Assembly: GCA_021648755.1 (NCBI GenBank)
Contig: JAKISG010000033.1
Coordinates: 1 to 18,199 of the forward strand
Source of the DNA: Flavobacteriaceae bacterium
GTDB lineage: Bacteria > Bacteroidota > Bacteroidia > Flavobacteriales > Flavobacteriaceae
DNA length: 18,199 nt
Direction: 5' to 3'
Shown here in pieces: positions 7,574 to 15,250 of this stretch; positions within the stretch are counted from its first letter, which is position 1, and every line of letters begins with the position of its first letter. The translations under genes were made by a program, and so were the position numbers. Under the pieces are notes generated by a model. It saw nothing but the letters and a program-made list of their open reading frames with translations. It had not been told where the DNA came from and made no database searches.

Positions 7574-8950
7574 TTAATTCTTATAGTTCTCTAAAACTGT
7601 GGCAAAAATATGTTGAATAACCTTTACATTAACCGAATTACCTAATTGCTTTAAAGCGGTAGCATTAGTTTTTGGTAATTTATATTTTATAGGAAAAGAT
7701 TGTAATTTTTTAGATTCATTTATTGAAATTCTACGTTTATATTTGCCAATAATTTGTCTATGATTCATAGCAACTAATGTAGAAAACAAATTTGGTCTTC
7801 GCACACGAACTCCAGATGGTCTAAATTGAATAAGACAATCCCAAATAGAATTATAATCCTTACCCGCTTGCCATTCCATTTTAGTATGTGTTTTTATACA
7901 CCAATCTAAGTTATTATATCTAACTAACCATTTATCAATAAATATTTTATTGCGTTGGTACAAATCTATATTTTTTTGGATAAACTTTACTTTCCATATC
8001 GGAAAATTAGCTAAAGATTTAGAAAACTTAAAATATGCAGACCAAATAGGAAAACCAATAATTTTTAGATCAATGCCTTGATAAAATTCATCCCACATTA
8101 TTAAAACACGCTCTTCATAATCTGTAATTTTATCGGTACTATTTTTACTTGTAATTGAATAAATTGATTTGATTTTATCCGTATATTTTTTAGCCAATTC
8201 TATTTCAAAATTTTTAATAATAACACCTTTATCTTTTGCATTTGCAATATCTTTACGAACACAAGGTATAAATACTCTTGGTCGTAAAATTGGTATGCCA
8301 AATTTATCTGGTGAAATAATTAAGGATTTATCTGGAAAATAATAACCCAACTCATCTAAATTTTTTCTTATTATTTTAAAAGTATTGCCTTTATCATGAC
8401 TTACTAAATTAGCAACATTTTCTAAAAATAAATATTTTGGTTGGTGCTTTTTTATAATTTCACATAAATCAAAAAATAGAGTCCCGCGTGTATCTTCAAA
8501 CCCTTTTTGATGTCCGCCTTTTGAAAATGCTTGACAAGGAAAACCGGCACACAATACATCAAATTTTTCAGGAATTGCATTTTTAGTTTCTTTTAATGTA
8601 ATATCTCCAAACGGAAAATCTCCAAAATTATTAAAATACGTTTCTTGTGCGTTTTTATCCCATTCTGATGTAAAAATACATTTCCCTCCTAAATTTTGAA
8701 GTGCAATTCTAAAACCACCAATCCCAGCAAAAAGGTCAATAAATGTAAATTCATGTTGTTTTTTTGATAAAAATTGATTGTTTTTTTTTATTTTCTTAAT
8801 AAAACTATCTATTTCTTTCTGGTTTAACTTTTCGATAATTTTTAAAGCATCCTTTTTATAACCATTGCTATTTTCATTATGAAAATAATGAGACAAAATA
8901 GCTTTATCTGTTATAGATAATGTGTCTTTAGATTTTAGAGAATTTGCCAA
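7574..8950 (-). CDS. DNA (cytosine-5) methyltransferase
   Basis: The 458-residue enzyme transfers a methyl group from SAM to C5 of cytosine in a specific DNA site. Motif I is FIDLFAGIGGFR (70-81), motif IV FPCQAFSKGG (catalytic Cys139), and motif VI LENVANL (Glu177). A motif VIII-like segment reads ILRPRVFIP. A large variable target-recognition region spans about 205-390. RRPNLFSTLVAMNHR and the final QLGNSVNVKVIQ correspond to motifs IX and X. A 65-residue lysine-rich N-terminal extension precedes motif I. The start is TTG at 8950: an in-frame stop lies closely upstream and no ATG is available, and an out-of-frame 9-codon ORF (MVIFMISKL) sits just before it. It is the middle gene of a MazG-like/methyltransferase/DHH-like operon. 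The target sequence is not predictable here. Confidence 0.93.
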   Translation of the reverse strand: MANSLKSKDTLSITDKAILSHYFHNENSNGYKKDALKIIEKLNQKEIDSFIKKIKKNNQFLSKKQHEFTFIDLFAGIGGFRIALQNLGGKCIFTSEWDKNAQETYFNNFGDFPFGDITLKETKNAIPEKFDVLCAGFPCQAFSKGGHQKGFEDTRGTLFFDLCEIIKKHQPKYLFLENVANLVSHDKGNTFKIIRKNLDELGYYFPDKSLIISPDKFGIPILRPRVFIPCVRKDIANAKDKGVIIKNFEIELAKKYTDKIKSIYSITSKNSTDKITDYEERVLIMWDEFYQGIDLKIIGFPIWSAYFKFSKSLANFPIWKVKFIQKNIDLYQRNKIFIDKWLVRYNNLDWCIKTHTKMEWQAGKDYNSIWDCLIQFRPSGVRVRRPNLFSTLVAMNHRQIIGKYKRRISINESKKLQSFPIKYKLPKTNATALKQLGNSVNVKVIQHIFATVLENYKN

Positions 8951-8955
8951 ATTTA
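8943..8955 (-). promoter_or_regulatory. Second copy of the 13-bp promoter-like repeat, over the methyltransferase start
   Basis: TAAATTTGGCAAA on the minus strand is identical to the copy at 9395-9383 and overlaps the TTG start codon. It includes a consensus TAnnTTTG and an almost palindromic TTTGGCAAA. It could be an internal promoter or an autoregulatory operator. Confidence 0.4.
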
Positions 8956-8983
8956 GAGTTTACTAATCATAAAAATTACCATT

Positions 8984-9370
8984 TTATTTTTCTAAAATTG
9001 CTTTTAAATTAGGTTTAAAATAGTTAGGTCCTTTTAAAACTTTGCCATCTTCTCTATAAATTGGATTAGCATTTTCTCCTAATTTACTCATATTAGACTT
9101 TTGAATTTCATTAAAAATTTCTTCAATTTTATATTGCATTCCGTGTGATAATATTGTGCCACATAAGATATAAAGCATATCACCAAGAGCATCTGCAACT
9201 TCAACTAAATCGTTATTTTTGGTTGCTTCTAAGTACTCTTTGTTTTCTTCATTCATTAATTCAAAACGCAAGTTTACTTCTTTTTCTGTTGTAAATGCTA
9301 TTGGGTTTTTTCTGTTTTTAATTTTAAATGCGTTATGAAATATTTCTACTGCTTTTAGTTTGTTTTTCAT
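8984..9370 (-). CDS. MazG-like nucleotide pyrophosphohydrolase
   Basis: This 128-residue all-alpha NTP pyrophosphohydrolase (PRA-PH/MazG fold) splits pyrophosphate from nucleoside triphosphates, often modified or surplus ones. The metal-binding carboxylates are visible as Glu37-x3-Glu41-Glu42-x2-Glu45 (ELMNEENKEYLEA) and Glu57-x2-Asp60-x3-Asp64 (LVEVADALGDMLYI). The C-terminal SNMSKLGENANP...GKVLKGPNYFKPNL is typical of this subgroup, which also occurs in phages. It is the first gene of the minus-strand unit, 33 bases ahead of the methyltransferase. Being cotranscribed with a DNA methyltransferase is unusual for a housekeeping pool sanitiser. Confidence 0.82.
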   Translation of the reverse strand: MKNKLKAVEIFHNAFKIKNRKNPIAFTTEKEVNLRFELMNEENKEYLEATKNNDLVEVADALGDMLYILCGTILSHGMQYKIEEIFNEIQKSNMSKLGENANPIYREDGKVLKGPNYFKPNLKAILEK

Positions 9371-9382
9371 TGTTTTAAATTT

Positions 9383-9395
9383 TTTGCCAAATTTA
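9383..9395 (-). promoter_or_regulatory. Promoter -7 element of the MazG/methyltransferase operon within a 13-bp repeat
   Basis: The minus strand reads TAAATTTGGCAAA, with TAAATTTG matching TAnnTTTG, about 17 bases before the ATG at 9370. The same 13 bases recur at the methyltransferase start. Confidence 0.5.
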
Positions 9396-9428
9396 ACTGC
9401 TTTTATATTTAGTATAAACTTCTATTAA

Positions 9429-9449
9429 TTTTCTCAATTTTTGAGAAAA
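9429..9449. repeat. Hairpin between acyl-CoA dehydrogenase and MazG genes
   Basis: Perfect 9-bp arms TTTTCTCAA and TTGAGAAAA enclose a 3-base loop. There is no T-run beyond the arms on either strand, so it is only a weak candidate for a transcription end signal after the acyl-CoA dehydrogenase gene. Confidence 0.4.
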
Positions 9450-9473
9450 AGTATCTATTAGTCTTAATAACTC

Positions 9474-10652
9474 TTATTTAAAAGCGGATATTCCTGTAAT
9501 ATCCATTCCTGTAATTAATAAATGAATATCGTGTGTACCTTCATAAGTAATTACACTTTCAAGGTTCATCATGTGTCTCATAATAGAATATTCTCCTGTA
9601 ATCCCCATAGCGCCTAAAATTTGTCTTGCTTCTCTAGTGATTTTTAAAGCCATATCTACATTATTTCGTTTTGCCATAGAGATTTGAGCTGAAGTTGCTT
9701 TTTCTTCATTTTTTAAAACCCCTAAGCGCCAAGTTAATAATTGTGCTTTGGTAATTTCAGTAATCATTTCGGCTAATTTTTTTTGTTGTAATTGAAATGA
9801 TGCAATTGGCTTGCCAAATTGTATTCTTTCTTTTGCGTAACGCAATGCTGTGTCATAGCAATCCATTGCTGCACCAATTGCTCCCCAGGCAATACCATAT
9901 CTAGCAGAATCTAAGCAACCAAGAGGTGCGCCAAGACCGTCTTTATTAGGCAACATATTTTCTTTAGGTATTTTTACATTATCAAAAATAAGTTCTCCTG
10001 TTGTAGATGCGCGTAAAGACCATTTATTATGTGTCGTTGGTGTAGAAAAACCTTCCATACCTCGATCGACAAGTACCCCTTTTATTCTTCCAACTTCGTT
10101 TTTAGCCCAGACTACGGCAACATCTGCAAAAGGCGCATTAGAAATCCACATTTTTGCTCCGTTAAGTAAATAATGGTCGCCCATATCTTTAATATTAGTT
10201 ACCATTCCTCCAGGGTTTGAACCATGATCAGGTTCTGTTAAACCAAAACAACCAATAAATGCACCACTTGCTAATTTTGGTAAATATTTATTACGCTGTT
10301 CTTCATTACCATATTTATAAATAGGATACATTACTAAAGAAGATTGTACTGAAGCTGTTGAGCGAACACCAGAGTCACCACGTTCTAATTCTTGCATGAT
10401 TAAACCGTAACTAATTTGATCTAAGCCAGCAGCGCCGTATTTCTCTGGTATATACGATCCAAAAGCACCAATTTCTGCCAAACCACTAATAATAGATTTT
10501 GGAAATTCTGCCTTTTGACAGGCCTCTTCAATAATTGGTGAAACGTCACGTTTTACCCATTCTCTTGTAGCGTCACGTATTAGTAAATGTTCTTCGGTAA
10601 ATAGTTCATCTAGATTATAATAATCTGGTGCTTGGAATAAATCTGGTGCCAT
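9474..10652 (-). CDS. Acyl-CoA dehydrogenase, glutaryl-CoA dehydrogenase-like
   Basis: The 392-residue flavoenzyme closely follows the glutaryl-CoA dehydrogenase pattern. Visible motifs are RSTASVQSSLVMYPI, FGLTEPDHGSNPGGM, GAKMWISNAPFADVAVVWAK, ARYGIAWGAIGAAMDCY, RIQFGKPIASFQLQQKKLAEM and the C-terminal NLESVITYEGTHDIH. Glu371 in the last motif is the expected catalytic base. The predicted reaction is FAD-dependent oxidation and decarboxylation of glutaryl-CoA to crotonyl-CoA in lysine/tryptophan breakdown. It stands alone here; other genes of the pathway are not adjacent. An operator-like inverted repeat overlaps its promoter. Short-chain acyl-CoA specificity other than glutaryl remains possible. 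Confidence 0.9.
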   Translation of the reverse strand: MAPDLFQAPDYYNLDELFTEEHLLIRDATREWVKRDVSPIIEEACQKAEFPKSIISGLAEIGAFGSYIPEKYGAAGLDQISYGLIMQELERGDSGVRSTASVQSSLVMYPIYKYGNEEQRNKYLPKLASGAFIGCFGLTEPDHGSNPGGMVTNIKDMGDHYLLNGAKMWISNAPFADVAVVWAKNEVGRIKGVLVDRGMEGFSTPTTHNKWSLRASTTGELIFDNVKIPKENMLPNKDGLGAPLGCLDSARYGIAWGAIGAAMDCYDTALRYAKERIQFGKPIASFQLQQKKLAEMITEITKAQLLTWRLGVLKNEEKATSAQISMAKRNNVDMALKITREARQILGAMGITGEYSIMRHMMNLESVITYEGTHDIHLLITGMDITGISAFK

Positions 10653-10656
10653 TTTG

Positions 10657-10678
10657 TTGGGTTTTAAATTTAACCCAA
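10657..10678 (-). promoter_or_regulatory. Operator-like inverted repeat over the acyl-CoA dehydrogenase promoter
   Basis: Arms TTGGGTT (10657-10663) and AACCCAA (10672-10678) are perfectly complementary, with an 8-base spacer. The palindromic -7-like TAAATTTA (10665-10672) lies between and against the arms, about 12 bases before the ATG at 10652. A repressor bound here would block transcription; the regulator is unknown. Confidence 0.5.
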
Positions 10679-10730
10679 AATTACTGTTTTTAATTTAGAA
10701 TTAGGAATTCAATTTTCATAATTTTAAGAC

Positions 10731-10738
10731 TATATTTG
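10731..10738 (+). promoter_or_regulatory. Promoter -7 element for rnpA
   Basis: TATATTTG is an exact TAnnTTTG match and ends 5 bases before the rnpA ATG at 10744, again implying a very short leader. Confidence 0.55.
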
Positions 10739-10743
10739 CAACA

Positions 10744-11121
10744 ATGCAATTCACTTATAACAAACAAGAAAAACTAAAAAGCAAAAAATTACTAAAGCTA
10801 CTTTTTGAAGACGGAAAAAAAATAAATGTTTTTCCGATACTATTATTGTATTTGCAAGTAGAGCATGCTTCTAATTATTTAATTCAGGCAGGCGTTACGG
10901 TAAGTAAAAAAAAAATTAATAAAGCAGTAACTAGAAATAGAATAAAGCGTTTATTACGTGAGACATATCGTTTAAACAAACCTTTTTTGTATAAAAAATT
11001 AAAAAATAAATATATTTTTATGTTTATTTATTTAGGAAAAGAGGAATTAAAATATTTATTTTTAGCTAAAAAAATGAAAGAAGTTTTAGATCAATTTCAA
11101 GCTCAAATAACCAATAACTAA
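10744..11121 (+). CDS. rnpA: Ribonuclease P protein component
   Basis: The 125-residue basic protein binds the catalytic RNA of RNase P, which removes the 5' leader of pre-tRNAs. The family signature is clear: KLKSKKLLKLLFEDGKK at the N-terminus, AGVTVSKKKINKAVTRNRIKR with the RNR motif at 64-66, and LLRETYRLNK. Length is usual. Its stop shares one base with the surE start (taATG, 11119-11123), so the two are coupled. No rpmH lies upstream, unlike the classical arrangement but as in many Bacteroidota. Confidence 0.93.
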   Translation: MQFTYNKQEKLKSKKLLKLLFEDGKKINVFPILLLYLQVEHASNYLIQAGVTVSKKKINKAVTRNRIKRLLRETYRLNKPFLYKKLKNKYIFMFIYLGKEELKYLFLAKKMKEVLDQFQAQITNN

Positions 11122-11888
11122 TGATAAAAAACAAAAGGCCACTTATATTAGTAACTAATGATGATGGAATTACAGCACCAGGAATTAGAACCTTAATTAA
11201 AGTAATGAATGAAATAGGTGATGTTGTAGTTGTTGCTCCAGATTCTCCGCAAAGCGGTAAAGGACACGCAATAACTCTAGATGCTATTTTAGAATGTAAC
11301 CCCATAAATATTGATGAAGGAGCGCAAATTGAATATAGTTGCTCTGGTACTCCTGCAGATTGTGTAAAAATTGCGGTGAATGAAATTTTAAACAGAAAAC
11401 CAGATTTATGTGTTTCAGGTGTAAATCACGGATCAAACTCCTCTATAAATGTAGTGTATTCTGGCACAATGAGTGCCGCTATTGAAGCAGGAATTGAGGG
11501 TATACCTGCGGTTGGATTTTCATTATTAGATTATTCATGGAAGGCAGATTTTTCTGTTTTAGAAAAATTTATTAAAAAAATAACACTTCAAGTTTTAGAA
11601 AAGGGTTTACCTGACGGTGTTGTTTTAAATGTAAATTTTCCGAAAACAAAAGTATTAAAAGGAATAAAAATTTGCAGACAAGCAAGAGCTAATTGGGTAG
11701 AAGAGTTCGACAAACGCTCTAACCCTCAAGGAAAAGAGTATTATTGGTTAACTGGTAAATTTGTAAATTTAGATAAAGGCGAAGATACTGATGAATATGC
11801 TTTAGAAAATGACTATATATCTATTGTACCTGTAAAGTTTGATTTAACAGCACATCATTTTATCCAAAACTTGAACTCTTGGTTTTAA
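11121..11888 (+). CDS. surE: 5'-nucleotidase SurE
   Basis: The 255-residue metal-dependent nucleotidase (SurE fold) dephosphorylates nucleoside monophosphates and is linked to stationary-phase survival. Motifs present are TNDDGITAPG (Asn13, Asp14, Asp15), VAPDSPQSGKGHAIT, SCSGTPADCVK, and SGVNHGSNSSINVVYSGTM with the Asn residues of the metal site. Length is standard. It is translationally coupled to rnpA and followed 16 bases later by a small membrane protein gene. Confidence 0.95.
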   Translation: MIKNKRPLILVTNDDGITAPGIRTLIKVMNEIGDVVVVAPDSPQSGKGHAITLDAILECNPINIDEGAQIEYSCSGTPADCVKIAVNEILNRKPDLCVSGVNHGSNSSINVVYSGTMSAAIEAGIEGIPAVGFSLLDYSWKADFSVLEKFIKKITLQVLEKGLPDGVVLNVNFPKTKVLKGIKICRQARANWVEEFDKRSNPQGKEYYWLTGKFVNLDKGEDTDEYALENDYISIVPVKFDLTAHHFIQNLNSWF

Positions 11889-11904
11889 ATTTAATATTTT
11901 TACA

Positions 11905-12201
11905 ATGAAACAACAAAATATAAAAAAAGAAGTGATTATTGGATTTTTAATTGGTCTTCTTGCTACCGTCATAGGGTTTTACTTTTATACACAGGTTTTT
12001 AACTCGTTTTCTATAAAGTTTATAAAAAGACTAATTGTTGAACAACAAATGTTAGGACTTATATTAGTTTATGCAGTAATTCCTAACTTATTAGCATTTT
12101 TTGTTTTTGTAAAACGCAAAGAAGACTACAAAGCCAGAGGTGTTATGTTAGCTACTATTGTAGTTGCTATTGTAATTTTAATTTCTAAATTTATTTGGTA
12201 A
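11905..12201 (+). CDS. Small integral membrane protein, conserved after surE
   Basis: The 98-residue protein has three predicted membrane helices at about 10-30, 47-69 and 79-96, with basic loops (KFIKR, KRKEDYKARG). In flavobacteria I know of a small membrane protein between surE and lpxB. Here lpxB does not follow; instead there is a 450-base gene-free stretch. Function is unknown. It is probably cotranscribed with rnpA and surE. Confidence 0.75.
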   Translation: MKQQNIKKEVIIGFLIGLLATVIGFYFYTQVFNSFSIKFIKRLIVEQQMLGLILVYAVIPNLLAFFVFVKRKEDYKARGVMLATIVVAIVILISKFIW

Positions 12202-12650
12202 TTTTATAAAAAAAATATAGTTTATTACAGATTCTATGTTATGTGGGCTTAAAATTTAATATAAATATAAGAACCATAAGAACTCTGAATAACCTCTCAC
12301 AAGTATTTTTTGATTAAATTTTTTTGTTAAAAAACAGGCAAATAACTAGTTCTATTTATTTTTTTTACCCTCAATTTGAAAAATTTTATCTAAAAAATCA
12401 TTTTAAAATAAGTTACAAAGGGCTCTATAAACATTATTTTGCACTTCAATTAAATTCATTTATTTTATTTTTTAAGCGCAAAAATCAGTACTTAGTAATT
12501 AAGCAAATCAAACAAAAAAATTAAAAAATTGATTTATAGTCTTTTATGAATTAAAAAAAAATTAAAAAAAGCAATTATAATTTAAATTTAATTATAAATT
12601 TGCATTTCGAAAAAAATAATTTTTTGAAAAATTAAATAAACTAAAATAAT
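12202..12650. other. AT-rich gene-free stretch
   Basis: The only frame in this stretch starts with TTG at 12324, is Lys/Phe/Tyr-rich and shows no family features, so I do not call it. The last 60 bases hold the promoter and leader of the small peptide gene. I found no RNA gene that I can recognise. Confidence 0.5.
12595..12602 (+). promoter_or_regulatory. Promoter -7 element for the 35-codon peptide gene
   Basis: TAAATTTG matches TAnnTTTG exactly, 48 bases before the ATG at 12651. No clear -33 box stands out in the surrounding A/T runs. Confidence 0.45.
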
Positions 12651-12758
12651 ATGAAAAATTTAAAAAAACAAAACAAAGAAACAAAACAAATAACAATTAT
12701 GAACTTTAGTAATGCTAAACATGTTGTTTGGAACAAGAGAAGAAGATTTGGAATTTAA
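12651..12758 (+). CDS. Small basic peptide (35 residues) in its own transcription unit
   Basis: ATG 12651 opens a 35-codon frame with a lysine/glutamine-rich first half (NLKKQNKETKQITI) and a very basic end, NAKHVVWNKRRRFGI, then TAA. A second ATG at 12699 would give a 19-residue version. The frame is preceded by an exact -7 box and followed 30 bases later by a strong intrinsic terminator, so it looks like a deliberate monocistronic gene. I do not recognise it. It could be a small regulatory or ribosome-associated protein, a leader peptide, or part of a small RNA that is not translated. Confidence 0.45.
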   Translation: MKNLKKQNKETKQITIMNFSNAKHVVWNKRRRFGI

Positions 12759-12788
12759 TTTTCAATTCAATATTTTGAGTTAATTCAT

Positions 12789-12822
12789 AAACTCCTTAAA
12801 TTAATCTTTAAGGAGTTTTTTT
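12789..12822 (+). terminator. Intrinsic terminator after the small peptide gene
   Basis: A perfect 12-bp stem (AAACTCCTTAAA at 12789-12800, TTTAAGGAGTTT at 12807-12818) with a 6-base loop runs into seven T residues (12816-12822). The T-run is on the plus strand only. Confidence 0.85.
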
Positions 12823-12880
12823 ATAAGTTCAAGGTGAGTATCCTAAAATAAAACTTTAAAAGTATTTATTATTTTATAAA

Positions 12881-13627
12881 TTGCATCTTTTAAATGAAAT
12901 AACATTGCAATTAACAAGAATAAACAAATACTTAAGCGAGGCAGGTTATTGCTCAAGACGTGCTGCAGATAAATTAATTAATGCTGGTCGTGTTACTATT
13001 AATGGTAAAGTTCCTGAAATGGGAACAAAAATAAATAGCAATGATGAAGTAAGAGTTGACGGAAAAATAATTATAAAAACACAAGAAAAATTTATTTATT
13101 TAGCCTTTAATAAACCTGTAGGAATTGTTTGTACTACGGATACACACGTAGAAAAAAACAATATCATTGACTATATTAATTATCCCAAACGCATTTTTCC
13201 GATAGGTAGATTAGATAAAGCAAGCGAAGGTTTAATTTTTTTGACTAACGATGGAGATATTGTAAATAAAATATTACGTGCTAGAAATAATCACGAAAAA
13301 GAATATATAGTAACAGTCAATAGACCAATAACTCCAACTTTTATTAAAAAAATGAGTAATGGTATTCCTGTTTTAAGTACAGTCACTCGTAAATGTAAAG
13401 TTGAACAATTACACAAAAATCAATTTAAAATTATTTTAACACAAGGTTTAAATCGACAAATTAGACGTATGTGTGAATTTTTGGACTACCGCGTCACAAA
13501 GTTAAAACGCGTAAGAATTATGCATATTTTTTTAGATGTACCTATTGGTAAATGGCGAGATTTGACAGCTAATGAACTTAAAGAAATTAATAGACTAGTT
13601 GTAAATTCATCTAAAACATTTAACTAG
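12881..13627 (+). CDS. rluF: 23S rRNA pseudouridine synthase, RluF-type
   Basis: An S4 RNA-binding domain (TRINKYLSEAGYCSRRAADKL, about 12-32) is followed by an RsuA/RluB/E/F-type catalytic domain. This carries IFPIGRLDKASEGLIFLTNDG with catalytic Asp112, and GLNRQIRRMCEFLDYRVTKLKRVRI, whose R-x-MCEFL form is typical of RluF, which modifies 23S rRNA near U2604. There is no in-frame ATG at the 5' end. I give the longest start, TTG 12881. TTG 12905 would begin right at QLTRINKYL as in relatives and is at least as likely. The 3' end overlaps the convergent glpK gene by 8 bases. Confidence 0.9.
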   Translation: MHLLNEITLQLTRINKYLSEAGYCSRRAADKLINAGRVTINGKVPEMGTKINSNDEVRVDGKIIIKTQEKFIYLAFNKPVGIVCTTDTHVEKNNIIDYINYPKRIFPIGRLDKASEGLIFLTNDGDIVNKILRARNNHEKEYIVTVNRPITPTFIKKMSNGIPVLSTVTRKCKVEQLHKNQFKIILTQGLNRQIRRMCEFLDYRVTKLKRVRIMHIFLDVPIGKWRDLTANELKEINRLVVNSSKTFN

Positions 13628-15101
13628 TTTTAGTTCTTTTAACTGCATCTTGCCAACCAGAATATTTTTTAACTCTTTCTGAATTATTCATTTTAGGTTG
13701 AAAAATCGTGCCTACTTCTCTAATTTTTGAAATAGCATCTAATTTCCAAATACCTGCTTTAATACCTGCTAGAAACACTACACCAAGTGCGGTAACTTCA
13801 AGTATTTTTGGGCGATCAACAGGTATATTTAAAATATCAGACTGAAATTGCATAAGGTAATTATTTACACAAGCGCCACCATCAACTTTAAGTATTTTTA
13901 TGGGCCTATTACTATCTTGAATCATAGCATCTAAAACATCTTTTGTTTGAAGAGCTAATGCCTCTATAGTCGCTTTTATAATTTGTTCTCTACCTATATC
14001 TAAAGTTAATCCATAAATACAACCTTTAGCATTTTCATCCCAATGTGGCGCTCCCAAACCAGCAAATGCAGGAACAAAATACACCTCTTCTAAAGGCGGG
14101 ATATTCTCACAAATTTGCGCTGTTTCTTTAGCCGAATTAATTATTTTAAGACCATCTCGTAGCCATTGTACAGAAGCACCGCCAATAAAAACACTACCTT
14201 CAAGTGCATATTTTATTGATTCTCCTTCTAAACTTGCGGTTAATGTAGTTAACAATCCGTTCTTTGATGTGTAGCAAGTTTTACCCGTATTTAGCAACAT
14301 AAAACAACCTGTGCCATACGTATTTTTTGCGACATCGGTTTCGTACCCACCTTGCCCAAATAAAGAGGCTTGTTGATCACCAGCTACGCCATAAATAGGA
14401 ATATTAAAACCGTTATAATCTATTGTGCCAAAATTAGAAGATGAGGTTTGTACTTTAGGCATTATCTTTTTCGGAATATTTAACGCCTTTAAAATAGTAT
14501 CATCCCATTTTAAATTCAAAATATCATAACACATTGTTCTTGAAGCATTAGTATGATCAGTTAAATGATTTTTTTCTTTTGAAAACTTATAAATCAACCA
14601 ACTATCTATAGTGCCAAAAAGTAATTTACCCGCATTTGCTTTTTCACGAGCACCTTTTATATTATCTAAAATCCATTTGATTTTTGTAGCAGAAAAATAG
14701 GAATCAATAACTAAACCTGTTGTTCTATTAATATACTCCGTATATCCTTGCTTTTTTAAGTCGTTACAAATATTTGTAGTTCGTTTATCTAGCCAAACAA
14801 TAGCATTGTAAATTGGTTCACCTGTTTCTTTATCCCAAATTACAGTTGTTTCTCGTTGATTTGTAATACCAATTGCAACAATGTTTTTAGGGTCTATTTT
14901 TGAAGACTTAATAACTTCATGAAATGCCTTTTTTTGATCTTCATAAATTTCTAACGGATTATGTTCTACCCAACCTGATTTAGGGTAATATTGTGTAAGT
15001 TCTTTTTGAGAAATAGTAACAATTTGCCCTTTAGAGTTAAATAAAATGGCTCGTGTACTTGTGGTGCCTTGGTCAAATGCAATGAGATACGATTTATTCA
15101 T
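13620..15101 (-). CDS. glpK: Glycerol kinase
   Basis: The 493-residue FGGY-family kinase phosphorylates glycerol to glycerol 3-phosphate with ATP. Motifs are FDQGTTSTRAILF, ITNQRETTVIWDKETGEPI with the glycerol-site Arg-Glu, IVWLDKRT, GVAGDQQASLFGQGG, YGTGCFMLLNTG, LEGSVFIGGASVQWL, and VDGGACVNNYLMQFQSDI near the C-terminus. Length is typical. No glpF or glpD is adjacent in the window; the sequence upstream turns at once into the accessory toxin locus, so any former glp neighbours on that side are gone or lie elsewhere. It overlaps rluF tail to tail by 8 bases. Confidence 0.96.
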   Translation of the reverse strand: MNKSYLIAFDQGTTSTRAILFNSKGQIVTISQKELTQYYPKSGWVEHNPLEIYEDQKKAFHEVIKSSKIDPKNIVAIGITNQRETTVIWDKETGEPIYNAIVWLDKRTTNICNDLKKQGYTEYINRTTGLVIDSYFSATKIKWILDNIKGAREKANAGKLLFGTIDSWLIYKFSKEKNHLTDHTNASRTMCYDILNLKWDDTILKALNIPKKIMPKVQTSSSNFGTIDYNGFNIPIYGVAGDQQASLFGQGGYETDVAKNTYGTGCFMLLNTGKTCYTSKNGLLTTLTASLEGESIKYALEGSVFIGGASVQWLRDGLKIINSAKETAQICENIPPLEEVYFVPAFAGLGAPHWDENAKGCIYGLTLDIGREQIIKATIEALALQTKDVLDAMIQDSNRPIKILKVDGGACVNNYLMQFQSDILNIPVDRPKILEVTALGVVFLAGIKAGIWKLDAISKIREVGTIFQPKMNNSERVKKYSGWQDAVKRTKTS

Positions 15102-15146
15102 TTAATTAATTTGTTTGTTTGTAGTGATTTTTTTTCTTACTCCTTT

Positions 15147-15249
15147 TCATTTTAATTCCATTTCAAAAGGAGTAATATATCCTAAACTGGAATATGTAAT
15201 CTTATTGTGTTGTACCAATTAATATAATCTTCAATAGCATCATACTAAG
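15147..15249 (-). pseudogene. IS3-family transposase remnant (C-terminus of the integrase domain)
   Basis: On the minus strand YDAIEDYINWYNTIRLH and, two bases out of frame, SSLGYITPFEMELK followed by TGA together form the end of an IS3-type transposase (the usual W-YN--R-HSSLGY-TP signature). A 2-base insertion (15192-15193 or nearby) breaks the frame. The rest of the transposase and the IS ends are missing. The remnant abuts the stop of the out-of-frame lipoprotein gene at 15251, so it is a scar of insertion or recombination at the edge of the toxin array. Confidence 0.75.
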
Positions 15250-15250
15250 T

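Noticed and set aside
7349..7594. Plus-strand frame of 81 codons with a hydrophobic C-terminus
   Set aside because: Lies wholly antisense to the start of the DHH-like gene and the methyltransferase end, with no promoter or known similarity.
9429..9449. Hairpin as an intrinsic terminator for the acyl-CoA dehydrogenase
   Set aside because: The stem is good, but the T-run needed after it on the minus strand is missing; kept only as a repeat.
11066..11305. Minus-strand frame of 79 codons over rnpA/surE
   Set aside because: It is the antisense shadow of two clearly recognised genes.
12324..12524. 66-codon frame starting with TTG
   Set aside because: Low-complexity Lys/Phe/Tyr/Ile composition in an AT-rich gap, non-ATG start, no family features and no promoter of its own.
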